This document shows positions 52,567 to 61,463 of a stretch of DNA of 64,000 nucleotides, one piece after another; position 1 is the stretch's first letter; each line of letters opens with the position of its first letter. This DNA is from Butyrivibrio sp. Su6 (GTDB lineage: Bacteria > Bacillota > Clostridia > Lachnospirales > Lachnospiraceae), in contig NZ_FNUR01000003.1 in assembly GCF_900108105.1 (NCBI RefSeq), forward strand, positions 248,001-312,000. The letters are read 5' to 3'. A model generated the notes under the pieces. That model was not told the DNA's origin. It worked only from the letters and a program-made list of their open reading frames with translations, and ran no database searches. The position numbers and the translations under genes were made by a program.

Positions 52567-52580
52567 GTTAATCGATTAAC
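52567..52580. promoter_or_regulatory. Perfect LacI-type operator before the arabinoside transporter genes
   Basis: GTTAATCGATTAAC, a 14-bp perfect palindrome with CG centre. Related sequences GTTTAATCGTTTAAC (near 52690) and GTTAATCGTTTTA (near 53796) lie at the regulator's stop codon and in front of its start, so the regulon is probably local and autoregulated. Confidence 0.65.
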
Positions 52581-52719
52581 TTGATGATTAAAATATAAGA
52601 CAACTCAACCTGAGTTGTCAACATATTTTCAATGATTAGATGTGCATTTTGTTAATAAAGTATGATTTATATATTGCTTTACTGTGCATTTTTCACAGTG
52701 TTTAATCGTTTAACCATTT

Positions 52720-53748
52720 TCATACATTGCTAACAGAGGCTCTTTCTATCAATCGACAAGGCATCTTGATCTCTCTTGATACTTCCTTGCCTTCCATCTT
52801 GTCAAAGAGCATCTCTATGGCTTTTTTGCCGATTCCAAGAAGATCGATCCTCATAGTGGTAAGTCCGGGAGTCATGAAATCCGAGATCATCTCATCGTCG
52901 AATCCTATTATAGAAATGTCTCTGCCTGCCTGTTTACCATGTTCAAAGAGATATTTATAAATTCCTCCGGCATTTCTGTCACTCATGCTGAATATTGCAG
53001 TGATATCTTTTTGCAAAAGAGCTTCTGCTGCATTATAACTAAGCTCCTTCCCCCAACCGGCATATGTCACAAGTTCAGGATTGTACAAAATACCTGCATC
53101 ATAAAGAGCTTTCTGATAGCCAAGGATTCTGAGCTTGGTGTGGATGTTTTCCTGTTCACCCGCCATAACGCCGATCTTGGTATGTCCTCTTTTTATAAGA
53201 TAATCAACAGCCACTCTTGCGGCCTCTTCGTCGTCTATTACTACAGATGGAACCTCCTCTTCCTGAGAGTAAGCATATGCAAGAACTGAAGGTATCTGAT
53301 TGTCGTTAGGGAAGCGATGTATCTTACGGGCATGGCCGGCAACATATACTATTCCATCAACTCTGATGGAAGCCATCTCTTGCACTGCAGGGTTCATAAC
53401 AGAGTAATACATCTTGTCATTGTCAAACCACAGGTCCTGCCATCTGGCATAGAGACGGAGGTTCTGAACTATGGTCCTGTAACCTCTCTCCTCACATACC
53501 TCCATGATACCCTCTATGATCTCAGGAGTCGTGAACTGGGCTATATCCTCTGCTATTACGCCAATAGTCTGGGTCTTTTGTTTTCTAAGCCCCTGGGCTA
53601 CGTAGTTTAGCTTATAGCCCCTTTCGTTAACTACCTTCAGAACTCTGTTTCTGGTCTCTTCACTTACTTTATTTTTGCCATTTAATATATTGGATACAGT
53701 AGCAGTGGATACGCCACACTCTTTTGCGATATCTTTTAAGGTTATCAT
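52720..53748 (-). CDS. LacI-family transcriptional regulator (arabinoside locus)
   Basis: A 342-residue repressor. The helix-turn-helix is TLKDIAKECGVSTATVSNIL (3-22), with the hinge YVAQGLRKQKTQTIGVI and a sugar-binding-type core. RBS is GGAGG. It lies directly upstream of the binding-protein gene, with operator-like palindromes in both promoter regions. The effector is probably an arabinoside, by context. Confidence 0.92.
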   Translation of the reverse strand: MITLKDIAKECGVSTATVSNILNGKNKVSEETRNRVLKVVNERGYKLNYVAQGLRKQKTQTIGVIAEDIAQFTTPEIIEGIMEVCEERGYRTIVQNLRLYARWQDLWFDNDKMYYSVMNPAVQEMASIRVDGIVYVAGHARKIHRFPNDNQIPSVLAYAYSQEEEVPSVVIDDEEAARVAVDYLIKRGHTKIGVMAGEQENIHTKLRILGYQKALYDAGILYNPELVTYAGWGKELSYNAAEALLQKDITAIFSMSDRNAGGIYKYLFEHGKQAGRDISIIGFDDEMISDFMTPGLTTMRIDLLGIGKKAIEMLFDKMEGKEVSREIKMPCRLIERASVSNV

Positions 53749-53795
53749 ATTAACCTCCGTATATATTTTAATGCTATTTCCTCAATTTATGAGGG

Positions 53796-53808
53796 GTTAA
53801 TCGTTTTA
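53796..53808. promoter_or_regulatory. Operator-like site in front of the arabinoside regulator
   Basis: GTTAATCGTTTTA shares GTTAATCG with the perfect palindrome at 52567, about 48 bp upstream of the regulator start. Confidence 0.45.
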
Positions 53809-53838
53809 TTTATTGTACAATATTTTGAATTTTGTGTC

Positions 53839-53973
53839 AAAATGAGAAATGCATAAATAAAAAGAAGTGACAATATGAGCTTGCTCATATATTGTCACTT
53901 TTCTTTTTATTTATATATGGCGAATGCCATGAAACGAGGAATCGAAGATTCCGAGTGTGCATTTCTCATTTTT
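53839..53973 (-). terminator. Structured 3' region/terminator of the NlpC/P60 gene
   Basis: GTGACAATATGAGC and GCTCATATATTGTCAC (53868-53898) form a strong hairpin with A/T-rich flanks, suitable as terminator. It is nested, together with two small hairpins (GGCGAATGCC; GGAATCGAAGATTCC), inside an outer pair AAATGAGAAATGCA / TGCATTTCTCATTT, giving a closed multi-branch fold. Confidence 0.65.
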
Positions 53974-53980
53974 AGAATGT

Positions 53981-55312
53981 TTAGAAGATCCTTCTTACAG
54001 CAAGGACTGTACGGTAATCTGCGCTTGAAATCTTGATACCGGTCTTAGCTGTTGAAGCGTGTACAATCTGTCCATTGCCGATATAAATAGCTACATGACC
54101 TGAATAACAGATAATATCACCAGGCTGTGCATTGGCAAGTCCATCAACCGCTGAACCAACACTTCTGTCGGCACCGGAAGAATGTGGAAGGCTTACACCA
54201 AAGTTAGCGTATACACTCATTACAAAGCCTGAGCAGTCAGCACCGTTTGTAAGAGATGTTCCACCATATACATAAGGATTACCAACAAACTGCTGAGCAA
54301 ACTGAGCAACTGCAGATCCGATTGAACTTGTAGCAGTTGTATATGAGCTTGCTGCATTGTAGCTTGATGAACCTGATGACTTGGATGTACCTGTCTTAGC
54401 TGCTGCATTAGCTGCTTCTCTTGCTGCCTTCTCCTTGGCAAGACGAGCTTCCTCTTCTGCCTTGGACTCAGCCTCTACGAACTCAGTTGAAAGTGTTACG
54501 TAGTCAAGTGATACATAACCATCACCTTCCTCGATACTAACCTTAACCCAGCCGTCAAGCTCTTCCTCTACAACAAGTTCGTCCTCGATAGGAACAAGAC
54601 CAAGCACTTCCTGATCAAGTCCAGGGCCGCTTCTTACTTTAAGAGTTGTAGTAGTAACTGTTGCGATTCTGGTTCCTACTTCCTTGGCAAGTTCTACTGC
54701 ATCCTCACCTGTGACACAGTATTCAGCCTTAACATATCCTTCTACGGATCCTGACTTGATCTTATACCAGCCATTCTCCTCTTCGATAAAATAACCAACT
54801 GACTTATCGTACAGTTTACCGATTATCTCGCCATCTTCCTCACTTGGAAGATCACGAACATTGACGTAATCATTAACTTTAGCGATAACAAGGGACTTAA
54901 AACTCTCTTCCTCAGAAACCTCTTCGGATTCCTCACCCTCATTGCCTTCCTTATTACTGATAACTGCACCTGTGGCATTCTGAATATCCTTAAGAATATT
55001 ATCGGTAATTGTAGAAGCACTAGGTGTCTCATTAGTTACAGCTGAAGAAGCTTCAATATCTTTCTCAGCTGTGCTGCTTGCAGACTCTACTGAAGATTCC
55101 TCTTTAGATTCTGCATCAGAAGCTTCCTCACTTGCAGACTGCTGAAGATTTGAAAGAGATACCTGATTATTACCAAGAGCATATGTTATTCCTGCCTGTG
55201 GCAGAACACTTGTCACCTTGTTGGAAGATGCATAAGCATCTATACTCAAACTTGAAAAGGTTATTGCAGCTACAACACTTAAAGCCATTAGCTGCTTGCT
55301 AGCTTTTTTCAA
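53981..55312 (-). CDS. Secreted NlpC/P60 endopeptidase with two SH3 domains
   Basis: A 443-residue wall hydrolase. A TTG at 55312 is the likely start: GGAGG lies six bases upstream and the signal peptide (KKASKQLMALSVVAAITF...) then begins properly. Two bacterial SH3 domains (about residues 145-205 and 215-275) bind peptidoglycan. After an Ala/Ser-rich linker, the NlpC/P60 domain has the catalytic cysteine in NGADCSGFVMSVY, histidine in GHVAIYIGNG and the third residue in QIVHAST. It cleaves stem peptides, probably at cell separation. The region at 60-130 is low-complexity and acidic. Confidence 0.92.
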   Translation of the reverse strand: MKKASKQLMALSVVAAITFSSLSIDAYASSNKVTSVLPQAGITYALGNNQVSLSNLQQSASEEASDAESKEESSVESASSTAEKDIEASSAVTNETPSASTITDNILKDIQNATGAVISNKEGNEGEESEEVSEEESFKSLVIAKVNDYVNVRDLPSEEDGEIIGKLYDKSVGYFIEEENGWYKIKSGSVEGYVKAEYCVTGEDAVELAKEVGTRIATVTTTTLKVRSGPGLDQEVLGLVPIEDELVVEEELDGWVKVSIEEGDGYVSLDYVTLSTEFVEAESKAEEEARLAKEKAAREAANAAAKTGTSKSSGSSSYNAASSYTTATSSIGSAVAQFAQQFVGNPYVYGGTSLTNGADCSGFVMSVYANFGVSLPHSSGADRSVGSAVDGLANAQPGDIICYSGHVAIYIGNGQIVHASTAKTGIKISSADYRTVLAVRRIF

Positions 55313-55462
55313 AATGGGCCTCCAATTGTTACATAAATTGTTACAAAAAAATTCACATCTTTTAACAATATACGCCCATTCTTCATTTTTGTCAAATTTT
55401 ATCAATTTTTAATCTTTAAACGCTTGCTTTTTGTGGACTTTTTGGAACACCCACATCAGTAC

Positions 55463-56401
55463 TTATTTTTCCTTTCCAACAAGGAAATCCTGCACGCTGG
55501 TTACTGCATTTGCGCCATCTGCAACGGCTGTAACTATCTGGCGAAGCCTCTTTTTCCTGGAGTCACCTGCTACAAATATGCCAGGTGCTGAAGTTCTGCC
55601 ATCCTCACCTGCGATAATGTAGCCGCCTTCGTCACATTCAACAATATCAGCAAAAAGATCTGTTGAAGGATGTATACCTATGGCAATGAAAATACCATCA
55701 ACATCTACATCTTTCATCTCTTTTGACTTAACATTCTCAACCTTTAAATGAGTAACCTTGTCCTCACCCTTGATCTCTTTTACAACGCTGTCCCAGATAA
55801 CTTCTACATTATCAAGTCCAAAGAGCTCATCCTGAAGGATCTTAGTTGCTCTAAGCTCATCTCTTCTGTGGATGAGATATACTTTTTTACTAAATCTTGC
55901 AAGGAAAATAGCATCCTCTACAGCTACATCACCGCCGCCGTTAACAGCTGTAACCTTGTCACGGTAAAATGCTCCGTCACATGTAGCGCAGTAAGAAACG
56001 CCCTTTCCGATATACTCTTCCTCACCCGGAACACCAAGCTTTGAATGATGTGCTCCTGATGCAATGATAACTGTATGAGTCTCGTACTCGCCGTTATCAG
56101 TCTTTACTTTGTAAATAGGAGCCTTATCATCTGAGCCCTTGTCTACGCATTCAATTCCTGTAACTGTTCCGTCAACGAACTCAGCTCCAAGCTTATCAGC
56201 GTGCTCTCTGAACTTCATTCCGAGGTCAAAACCATTCACACCCGGAATTCCAAGGTAGTTATCAACTTCATATGTGTCTATGATCTGTCCTCCGCTCACG
56301 GGATTTTTTTCTATAATGATCATATTCAAACCTGCTCTTTTTGCATAAACTGCAGCAGATAAACCAGCAGGGCCAGAACCAATAATTACTAAATCGTACA
56401 T
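55463..56401 (-). CDS. trxB: Thioredoxin reductase
   Basis: A 312-residue flavoenzyme. The ATG at 56401 follows GGAGGTATTCT. FAD-binding GSGPAGLSAAVYA (8-20), redox-active CATCDG (about 135-140) and NADPH-binding GGGDVAVEDAIFL (about 152) are all intact. It reduces thioredoxin. It lies downstream of an SDR gene on the same strand. Confidence 0.95.
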   Translation of the reverse strand: MYDLVIIGSGPAGLSAAVYAKRAGLNMIIIEKNPVSGGQIIDTYEVDNYLGIPGVNGFDLGMKFREHADKLGAEFVDGTVTGIECVDKGSDDKAPIYKVKTDNGEYETHTVIIASGAHHSKLGVPGEEEYIGKGVSYCATCDGAFYRDKVTAVNGGGDVAVEDAIFLARFSKKVYLIHRRDELRATKILQDELFGLDNVEVIWDSVVKEIKGEDKVTHLKVENVKSKEMKDVDVDGIFIAIGIHPSTDLFADIVECDEGGYIIAGEDGRTSAPGIFVAGDSRKKRLRQIVTAVADGANAVTSVQDFLVGKEK

Positions 56402-56482
56402 AGAATACCTCCTATTCATAAATACATTTGATTGTGTACAATTTAATTGTAACATCTTTTTGTTTTTTGTAAAGTACTTTTT

Positions 56483-57205
56483 TTAAATCCATCCGCCATC
56501 AATTGTTATTATCTGTCCCGTCATATAAGAAGGCGCCTCAGAAACCATTAAAACAAGCTCCGCAACTTCCCCGGCCTGCCCCATTCTCCCCATGGGGATC
56601 TCATTTTCAAGCTCTTCCAGATCTTCACTGGTAAGATGCCTTCTGTTCATATCTGTATCGATGACGCCGCAGGATATGGCATTAACCTGAATATTGCTGG
56701 GCGCTAGCTCTTTTGCAAGGGCCTTGGTAAAAGAATTCACACCGCCCTTAGACGCAGAGTAAGCCACCTCACATGATGCCCCGACACTTCCCCATACTGA
56801 CGTAATATTGATGATCCTTCCACAATGTTTTTTTACCATGAGAGGCACAGCAAATTTGGAAGTATTAAACAGCCCATCCAGATTGGTCTCCATAAGTCTC
56901 TTCCAATCCTCTTTCTCCATATCTGTCAAAAGACCTATCCATGCAATCCCGGCGTTATTTACCACTATATCAATGTCCTTTATCTGTGAAAAGAGCTCTT
57001 TTACCTCTTCATAGCTTCCCACATCGCATTTAAATACGTGGCAGGTGGCGCCGTACTTCTCTGTTAGCTCATCCCCAAGGCGTCTTAACTCATCTATGCT
57101 ATTTATGCAGGTCAGAAACAGCTCATCTTTTTTACTGGCGAAAGAAATAGCGATTTCTCTGCCAATTCCCCTTGAAGCACCTGTTATCAATACTTTTCTG
57201 TTCAT
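56483..57205 (-). CDS. Short-chain dehydrogenase/reductase (FabG-like)
   Basis: A 240-residue classical SDR. The ATG at 57205 has AAAGGG upstream. It has the cofactor loop TGASRGIG (about 8-15), NNAGIAW (about 84) and the catalytic S/Y/K with YSASKGG (about 147). Similarity to FabG is clear, but it is not in a fatty-acid cluster, so the substrate is uncertain. It lies upstream of trxB with an 80-bp gap. Confidence 0.88.
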   Translation of the reverse strand: MNRKVLITGASRGIGREIAISFASKKDELFLTCINSIDELRRLGDELTEKYGATCHVFKCDVGSYEEVKELFSQIKDIDIVVNNAGIAWIGLLTDMEKEDWKRLMETNLDGLFNTSKFAVPLMVKKHCGRIINITSVWGSVGASCEVAYSASKGGVNSFTKALAKELAPSNIQVNAISCGVIDTDMNRRHLTSEDLEELENEIPMGRMGQAGEVAELVLMVSEAPSYMTGQIITIDGGWI

Positions 57206-57262
57206 AATCAAAACCCTTTCAAAAACATGGTTACATTATATATTACATTCTCACATGAAAAA

Positions 57263-57298
57263 AGCATATAAAAACGCATTTCAGCGCTTTTATATGCT
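57263..57298 (-). terminator. Terminator of the CheX-like/CheY operon
   Basis: AGCATATAAAAACGC pairs with GCGCTTTTATATGCT (one mismatch), followed on the minus strand by TTTTTTC. Confidence 0.8.
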
Positions 57299-57314
57299 CT
57301 ATAGGTTCAAAATA

Positions 57315-57668
57315 TCAGCAGCGTTTAAGTGCATCCAAAACAGCTTCTTCGATAAAAGGTTTGGAAACAAACTCAACTGCACCTATTTTCAGTGCTTCCA
57401 TCATTTTTTCTTTTTGCCCTGCTGCGGTTATCATCACAACCTTCGCATCAGGGTTATTTCTTTTTATAAGTTTAAGGGCATCAATGCCGTCCATAACAGG
57501 CATTGTTATATCCATAGTCACAATATCCGGACGGAGCTTAACATACTGATCAAAGCCCTCCTGACCATTAACTGCTTCACCAACTATCTTATATCCAGCT
57601 CTTTCAAGTATATCTGATAAAAATCTTCTGGAAGTTCTTGAGTCATCTACTATCAAAACACTTTTCAT
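57315..57668 (-). CDS. CheY-like single-domain response regulator
   Basis: A 117-residue receiver. The acidic pocket (IVDDSRTSRRF), phospho-acceptor in VTMDITMPVMDG (about 53), threonine in MITAAGQ and lysine in FVSKPF are all present. It has no output domain, so it acts by protein contact. It follows a CheX-like gene by 30 bp, which suggests that the latter dephosphorylates it. RBS is GGAGG. Confidence 0.94.
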   Translation of the reverse strand: MKSVLIVDDSRTSRRFLSDILERAGYKIVGEAVNGQEGFDQYVKLRPDIVTMDITMPVMDGIDALKLIKRNNPDAKVVMITAAGQKEKMMEALKIGAVEFVSKPFIEEAVLDALKRC

Positions 57669-57698
57669 TTAATTCGCCTCCAAAGCTTAAGTTTATGA

Positions 57699-58568
57699 TC
57701 AAACAATCCTGACAGTTAACTTTATCTCGCCGCCGCTGATATAAACCGGCATTACTACAATACCTTCATAGTCTATACCCTGAAAAGCCACAGAAAAATC
57801 CGGTGGATTCAGTTCAAGCTTCACCTCTTTTTTGCTCTCCTCCGTGGCGTACAAACCATTGATACAGTTTATAAGCTCACAGATTGCATCAAGGGCATCT
57901 TCCCTGGTTTCAATAAATTCTTCCTTGGTATAGGCAATTGCCATTTTCTTTATACTGTCATATTTTCCCGAGATAGCAAGCACCCCGCTTATATCCCCGT
58001 GAAAATGCTGATATCCTATTACTTCCTCTCTTACGGTATCGACAGTATACGTTTTCCCTATATAAACATGGGTATCTACAAGCCTGTACAGAGCTTTAAT
58101 AGCCATGGAAAAGATACTCTTATAGGTTTCATTCCCTGTATGTAAAAAAAGCGGGACAATACTATCGATATTACCCGTCTTAAGCTCAACCATGTCTATG
58201 GCAGTAGCCCCGACGTATGTTTCATATTCTTTTTCAATTTCAGATATTTTCTCCATTGGGAGAATTCCAAGGTCAACCACGGCCTGAACAAATGCCATGT
58301 AACTATTTCCCTGGAGCTTTAGAAGCCGCTCAACCTGTGCATCAGTAAGATATCCCTTTTCTACGGCAATATCTCCGAAACGCATATCCATAGAAGCCTG
58401 AAGTGCATTGACCTGCTCAGCCTGAGCAATCGTCATCAGCTTTTCAGATACCGCTACCACACCAAGTTTAGCTCTATTAGATTCCTGTGCCTTAATGACC
58501 TGATCGAGCTGATTCTTTGTCATCAGTCCTCTCTCAACCATGAAAGCACCCATAAGTCTGTCTAACAT
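57699..58568 (-). CDS. CheX-like protein with N-terminal MshEN-like region
   Basis: A 289-residue protein. The ATG at 58568 follows GGAG. The N-terminal 90 residues are two helical repeats of the kind GAFMVERGLMTKNQLDQVIKAQ and GDIAVEKGYLTDAQVERLLK, as in MshEN/GSPII_E N-terminal domains, some of which bind cyclic di-GMP. Residues about 135-289 resemble CheX/CheC-like domains (GDISGVLAISGKYDSIKKMA, EDALDAICELINCINGLYA). The CheX active-site E-N pair may correspond to ELINCING. The next gene is a CheY-like receiver, so a phosphatase-target pair is likely. The domain calls rest on pattern similarity. Confidence 0.7.
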   Translation of the reverse strand: MLDRLMGAFMVERGLMTKNQLDQVIKAQESNRAKLGVVAVSEKLMTIAQAEQVNALQASMDMRFGDIAVEKGYLTDAQVERLLKLQGNSYMAFVQAVVDLGILPMEKISEIEKEYETYVGATAIDMVELKTGNIDSIVPLFLHTGNETYKSIFSMAIKALYRLVDTHVYIGKTYTVDTVREEVIGYQHFHGDISGVLAISGKYDSIKKMAIAYTKEEFIETREDALDAICELINCINGLYATEESKKEVKLELNPPDFSVAFQGIDYEGIVVMPVYISGGEIKLTVRIV

Positions 58569-58591
58569 CACACCACTCCTTATAAAAAAGG

Positions 58592-58639
58592 AAACGGACA
58601 ATAGCCTACTATACTACTATTTTAGACTATTATCCGTTT
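58592..58639 (-). terminator. Long inverted repeat after the SseB-domain gene
   Basis: AAACGGATAATAG and CTATTGTCCGTTT form the stem on the minus strand, followed by CCTTTTTT. It reaches almost to the ribosome binding site of the CheX-like gene. Confidence 0.7.
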
Positions 58640-58647
58640 ATTAACAA
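58619..58647 (-). promoter_or_regulatory. Predicted promoter embedded in the inverted repeat
   Basis: Minus strand -35 TTGTTA (58642-58647) and -10 TAAAAT (58619-58624), spacer 17 bp. It would transcribe the CheX-like/CheY pair from within the terminator repeat. Confidence 0.4.
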
Positions 58648-58652
58648 GCTTA

Positions 58653-59984
58653 TTATTGTTCTTCAGACTCTTTAAAATCTTCTGTGTTTCTTTTTTCGTT
58701 CATCTTGGCCATTGCCTGGTTAAGTGCTGCCTGAACTGCTGCATCTTCACTCATTGAAGCTGCAGACCCTGTCTGCTGAGGCTTAACGCCGGCCTTGCCT
58801 CTCATGATAGCTGCCTGCTGTGCTGCGATCTCGATGGCCATCATTCTGTCTTTTGGAAGGACAATGCCCTGTCCGTTTGGATTGATCCTGATACCTTCCT
58901 TGTCCTGTACAAACTTAAGGATATCCTGATATTTGAACACTGCCGCATTCCACTCTGTGCCAGTGAGCTTTTTGCTAAACTCAATGGCATCAGTATAAAC
59001 AGGAAGGAACTGCTTATCATCCTTGGTCTTCATAACAAGGAATTTGAGCTTAGTGTCCTTACCCATCCTGATCCTGCCATCTTCCATGACTTCTGCAGGG
59101 CCTTCATGCTGCATAGGAATGATATAGTTAGCATTTCTGATAAGTGAAAGCATTCTCACTTCTTTTGCCTTTAATACATCAGCTCTTTTCTCGTATTGTA
59201 CAGGCCAGCGAAGTTCCTCAAGGAAGTCGATCATAGCAAAGTTGAGCTCAGGGTTAACAGGTGAAGCATCCTTCTTTTCGCTGTTCCAGTCCATAGGAGA
59301 AACAACTATCTCATTTCTCTTAAATCTTGCCCTGTAAGCACCATTATCCACAATAAGATTCTCAATACCAATGTAGTAGAGATAATCAAAGAATCCACGC
59401 CTTACACTTGCAGGTGCTTCTTCATTTTCTACCTTTACTTTTCTGACAACCAGCTTTCTGTACTGGCCTTCAAACATGCCTCTTGCTTTTTCAGCGAGGT
59501 CTTCTTCAAAGTAAACATTGGCAAATCCGTGGTCGATGAAAGGATAGCCTGTTGATGTATCATAAAGAACATACAGCTCTTTTGAATCACGAAGTCTTCC
59601 AAGAATCTCGTTGTAAACCTTTCTGTGATTCTTCTCAAAGTCAGGAAGAGGCGCTGTCTTATTAAAGACTTCCATAGCTGTCAAAAGAAATAACAATTCC
59701 TGCCCTGAAAGATCAACCAGAGCATCAATTGAGATGTCAGGCTCATAAATAAGCTGACCAACCTCGCTCTTTCTCTCAGGAGACACTGTTTCCTCCATCT
59801 CATGAGTCTCAGCATCCTTTATGTTCACAGGGTTGAGCCTTGGAATAGTAGGCCATGTCAGCTCAGCGTGAGCCTTTCTGGCTGCCTCTATTTCTTTTTC
59901 CTTACTGGATAAAAGCTCCTGTTCCTTGGAAGCTTCATCATCAGCCCCGTTCTTTTTCCCACCAAATAAATCAAATAATCCCAT
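58653..59984 (-). CDS. SseB-domain protein
   Basis: A 443-residue cytoplasmic protein. The start GLFDLFGGKK is followed by a charged, helical stretch (20-50). A middle region (about 80-270) has no family that I recognise. An SseB N-terminal-type domain covers about 275-395 (FLPVYTDAIEFSKKL and GIRINPNGQGIVLPKD). The tail is Gln/Ala-rich. SseB-like domains are widespread in Firmicutes without a clear role. It follows the M18 peptidase by 25 bp. Confidence 0.75.
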   Translation of the reverse strand: MGLFDLFGGKKNGADDEASKEQELLSSKEKEIEAARKAHAELTWPTIPRLNPVNIKDAETHEMEETVSPERKSEVGQLIYEPDISIDALVDLSGQELLFLLTAMEVFNKTAPLPDFEKNHRKVYNEILGRLRDSKELYVLYDTSTGYPFIDHGFANVYFEEDLAEKARGMFEGQYRKLVVRKVKVENEEAPASVRRGFFDYLYYIGIENLIVDNGAYRARFKRNEIVVSPMDWNSEKKDASPVNPELNFAMIDFLEELRWPVQYEKRADVLKAKEVRMLSLIRNANYIIPMQHEGPAEVMEDGRIRMGKDTKLKFLVMKTKDDKQFLPVYTDAIEFSKKLTGTEWNAAVFKYQDILKFVQDKEGIRINPNGQGIVLPKDRMMAIEIAAQQAAIMRGKAGVKPQQTGSAASMSEDAAVQAALNQAMAKMNEKRNTEDFKESEEQ

Positions 59985-60009
59985 TAAAACCTATCTCCTC
60001 TATACTTTA

Positions 60010-61278
60010 TCATAATGAATAAAATTCTTTTGATGCCTTTGCAAGGTACTCAGGATCCTTTGCACCTGCTGACTCATAAGGTGAGTGCATAGCAAGCTGT
60101 GCAAGTCCTATGTCCACTGTATCTACTGCAACCTGAGTTGTAGAAATATTTCCCAGTGTTGAGCCTCCAACTGTATCAGAACGATTAGTAAATGTCTGAT
60201 AAGGAACCTTTGCTTTTTCGCAAACATTCTTGAAGAATGCAGCAGAGAAAGCATCTGTAGTATATTTCTGATTAGCGTTGTATTTGATAACAATCCCCTT
60301 GTTCATTACAGGTCTGTTTACAGGATCAGCCTTCTCAACATGATTAGGATGAACTGCATGCGCGTTATCAGCAGAGACCATAAAGCTGTTTGCAAGTGCT
60401 GTGTAGTACTGCTCTGTAGTTCTTCCAAGGCACTCATTGATCCTTACAAGTGTAGCCTTTAAGAATGTTGAAGCAGCGCCCTGCTTGGTTCCGCTTCCAA
60501 CTTCCTCGTTGTCAAATACACAGTGAACCGGCACATTCTCTTTTTCTTTTCCCTTAAGGAATCCGTCAAAAGAGCTATAAACACATTCCTGGTCATCAAG
60601 TCTTGAGCATGAAATGTACTCGTTGTTTGCTCCCCAGGTTGTCCATTTAACTCTGTTATACAGGAAAAGATCGTGACTTAAGATGTCTTCTTTCTTTACC
60701 CCTGCGCTCTTTGCAATAACATCAAAAAAGCTGTCCTTTGAAGCTTCATCTCCGAAAATAGGAAGCATATCTGTCTGCGCATTGTACTTGTAACCATCAT
60801 TTGCCTCGCGGTTCATGTGGATAGCAAGTGAAGGAAGCATAACGAGATCTCTATCTACATCAACAAGTCTGCTCTCAATTCCTTTTTTACCCTTTACAAA
60901 AACTCTTCCTGCAACAGAAAGTGGTCTGTCAAACCATGGGGCACAGAGCATTCCGCCGTATCTTTCAACGTTGAGCTTAACGTATGCTCCTGCTGCTTCC
61001 ATCTCAGGGTTCTCTTTGATTTTAAAAGAAGGAGAATCGCTGTGGCTTGCGATCATATAAAAGCCCTTGAAATCCTTCTTAGGAATTCTGAAAGAAATAA
61101 TAGAAGAATCATTTCTTGTAACAAAGTATTTCCCCTTTGCCTTAAGGTTCCACTCTTCCTTCTCAGAGAGCTCTACATAACCGTTTTTTACAAGCTCTTT
61201 TTTCAGGTTATCAACAACATGAAAACAAGTCGGTGAAGCATCTATAAAATCAAGCATTTTATTTGTAATATCTGCCAT
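60010..61278 (-). CDS. M18 family aminopeptidase
   Basis: A 422-residue metallopeptidase (aspartyl aminopeptidase-like). It has metal-binding and catalytic blocks ASHSDSPSFKIK (about 78), CVFDNEEVGSGTKQGA (about 254), VSADNAHAVHPNH (about 304) and the C-terminal AMHSPYESAG. These dodecameric enzymes remove N-terminal residues from peptides in the cytoplasm. It is cotranscribed with the SseB-domain gene. Confidence 0.95.
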   Translation of the reverse strand: MADITNKMLDFIDASPTCFHVVDNLKKELVKNGYVELSEKEEWNLKAKGKYFVTRNDSSIISFRIPKKDFKGFYMIASHSDSPSFKIKENPEMEAAGAYVKLNVERYGGMLCAPWFDRPLSVAGRVFVKGKKGIESRLVDVDRDLVMLPSLAIHMNREANDGYKYNAQTDMLPIFGDEASKDSFFDVIAKSAGVKKEDILSHDLFLYNRVKWTTWGANNEYISCSRLDDQECVYSSFDGFLKGKEKENVPVHCVFDNEEVGSGTKQGAASTFLKATLVRINECLGRTTEQYYTALANSFMVSADNAHAVHPNHVEKADPVNRPVMNKGIVIKYNANQKYTTDAFSAAFFKNVCEKAKVPYQTFTNRSDTVGGSTLGNISTTQVAVDTVDIGLAQLAMHSPYESAGAKDPEYLAKASKEFYSL

Positions 61279-61411
61279 TTCAAATACCTCTCAATTCATA
61301 ATAATTTCATCAGAACAGTATACCACACAATTATAAATATGATATAGAAAAAAGAATGTTACAAGTGACATTATCAAGTTTAGAAATTCCAGATCATGCA
61401 AAAAAGAAACA

Positions 61412-61433
61412 GCACACCCCGTAAGGGTGTGCC
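61412..61433 (-). terminator. Terminator of the GH105 gene
   Basis: GCACACCC and GGGTGTGC with a short loop, followed on the minus strand by a T-rich stretch with TTTTTTT. Confidence 0.85.
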
Positions 61434-61463
61434 GCATTATAAACAAATTGATATATTAGCTAT

